A model generated the notes under the pieces. That model ran no database searches. It worked only from the letters and a program-made list of their open reading frames with translations, and was not told where the DNA came from. A stretch of 59,311 bases of DNA, from positions 1 to 59,311 of the forward strand of contig JASJQH010000008.1 of assembly GCA_040143965.1 (NCBI GenBank). The letters are read 5' to 3'. The position numbers and the translations under genes are program-made. The DNA comes from Basidiobolus ranarum. Its lineage: Eukaryota > Basidiobolomycota > Basidiobolomycetes > Basidiobolales. Of the stretch, positions 58,409 through 59,311 are shown piece after piece. Positions within the stretch are counted from its first letter, which is position 1. Every line of letters begins with the position of its first letter.

Positions 58409-58520
58409 ATGGGGGATGCAATCCCCCATGTACATCCCTCCCTCACCATATACACAAGTTACCAGTACATAGGAAGAATTGGGCTTGCCTAAATTTTCCA
58501 AAGGTCAGATCTCTGACCTT
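58409..58520. repeat. Two perfect palindromes
   Basis: 58409-58429 is ATGGGGGAT-GCA-ATCCCCCAT and 58501-58520 is AAGGTCAGA-TC-TCTGACCTT, each with 9-bp arms. They could be hairpin ends of a small element or protein-binding sites. Confidence 0.6.
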
Positions 58521-58751
58521 CAACACATCCGAGGAAGAAACTCTATGTCCAACATTATATCAAAGCCTTTTCCGGCTTTTTTAATTTATATGAATTATGA
58601 GAAATTTCTGAGGTATATAGTATTGTTTAATTTGTTATTAGTTTATGTATTTACAAGTTTCTGGGAAACTAAAGTGAACATGTTCTCCTTGAGACTCTAA
58701 AAGCTTTTAAATATTTTAATTTTATTCTGAGTGGAATTGCTTAATATTATG

Positions 58752-58843
58752 GATTTGTAGCATTTCAAAGAACTTTGTGAAGAATACAAAATTAAATAAA
58801 GAAAAAAGTAAATATTGGAGGAAACATAATTATGCTACAAATC
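58752..58843. repeat. Short inverted repeat pair
   Basis: GATTTGTAGCAT at 58752-58763 is perfectly complementary to ATGCTACAAATC at 58832-58843, with 68 nt of A-rich sequence between. It may be a MITE-like remnant or chance. Confidence 0.4.
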
Positions 58844-59102
58844 TACAAATGTTAAAGTGTTGATAACAAGCCTTTGATTTTTGGTTGGCTACTCATGTTT
58901 TATAGATATTTACATATCACTAGCACTAAGCTCTGTACATATATATTTATATACAAAACAGCAAAATAGTCATTAAAGTAAACTTTAGGGCTATGCAGCC
59001 TATGCAGCACAAAGGTGCTACAAATTTAAAAGATTGGATAAAATGCAATATATATGAAAGTAAAGTATTCCAAGTTATAGAAATAGAAGTAACACCTATA
59101 AC

Positions 59103-59290
59103 TGTTGAAATTAGCATTGCCTAAACACCTATATAGTCATATATAGCTTAGTACTTAGTTATCTTATAACTCACTAAGATATTATCAATTATTCTCATAA
59201 GGAATTTACTTAGAATATTTTTACCAACTTAGAAGTTCTCAGATATATAGATTTTTCAAACTTGTGCTAGAAGCACCAAGCTTTGCACAC
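59103..59290. repeat. Direct repeat, copy B
   Basis: Second copy of the repeat at 58136, starting TGTTGAAATTAGCAT with CTATATAGTCATATAT shared downstream. It runs to within about 20 bp of the window end, so its full extent cannot be judged. Confidence 0.6.
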
Positions 59291-59311
59291 ATGTTCCTGG
59301 GACCTTCCTTA

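Larger units (their letters stand above)
57427..59311. other. Gene-free terminal region with repeats and palindromes
   Basis: AT-rich DNA with no convincing gene on either strand. It includes the ODC-like promoter (TATATATAG near 57462), a tandem repeat at 57496-57604, two perfect palindromes (58409-58429, 58501-58520), a 12-bp inverted repeat (58752-58763 and 58832-58843) and a diverged direct repeat (58136 and 59103). The repeats hint at old mobile-element remnants, but no coding part or target-site duplication is recognisable. Confidence 0.45.

Overview
The window looks like nuclear DNA of an early-diverging filamentous fungus (zygomycete grade, probably Mucoromycota; this is inference). 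The signs are a chitin synthase fused to a myosin motor, short GT-AG introns of about 50-110 nt in most genes, a UPF0658 Golgi protein, a fungal QCR10 and roughly 40% GC. I reconstructed exons by hand from splice sites and reading phase; models with full exon lists were checked for phase at every junction.

Layout. 0.07-5.4 kb: class V-type chitin synthase (-). 7.0-11.8 kb: a 22-exon WD40 protein with a long disordered N-terminus (-). 12.4-15.0 kb: mitochondrial PPR protein (+). 15.3-20.6 kb: compact genes for a small membrane protein, ribosomal protein eL19, GDP-L-fucose synthase, an unknown 208-aa protein, mitochondrial uS19 and QCR10. 21.1-25.2 kb: TRAPP II subunit Trs120/TRAPPC9. 25.6-28.1 kb: membrane J-protein and UPF0658 protein. 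28.9-36.0 kb: TFIIIC subunit Tfc4/GTF3C3 and augmin subunit HAUS6. 36.3-40.5 kb: ribosomal uS13, a zinc-ribbon-like protein, a FabG-type ketoreductase and URM1. 40.5-44.1 kb: gene-poor DNA upstream of a bZIP factor.

45.4-46.8 kb holds the most interesting locus: five near-identical 80-nt box C/D snoRNAs, one in each of five introns of a spliced, apparently non-coding host gene on the minus strand. The flanks have diverged, the cores are conserved, an internal hairpin shows a compensatory base-pair change, and both guide segments match nearby stretches of the large-subunit rRNA (matched from memory of the conserved rRNA sequence).

47.3-53.8 kb: aladin nucleoporin, FKBP12, a double-DM9 protein and a DHHC palmitoyltransferase whose DHHC core sits in a 12-nt microexon. 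55.1-57.4 kb: a small secreted Gly/Asn-rich protein and an intronless, divergent ornithine decarboxylase-like gene. 57.4-59.3 kb: gene-free, with direct repeats and palindromes suggestive of old mobile-element remnants.

Genes are mostly unrelated housekeeping functions on both strands with no operon logic. Mitochondrial functions (PPR, uS19m, QCR10, possibly the ketoreductase) and ribosome biogenesis (eL19, uS13, snoRNA array, TFIIIC) recur. No CRISPR, tRNA or intact transposon was found.
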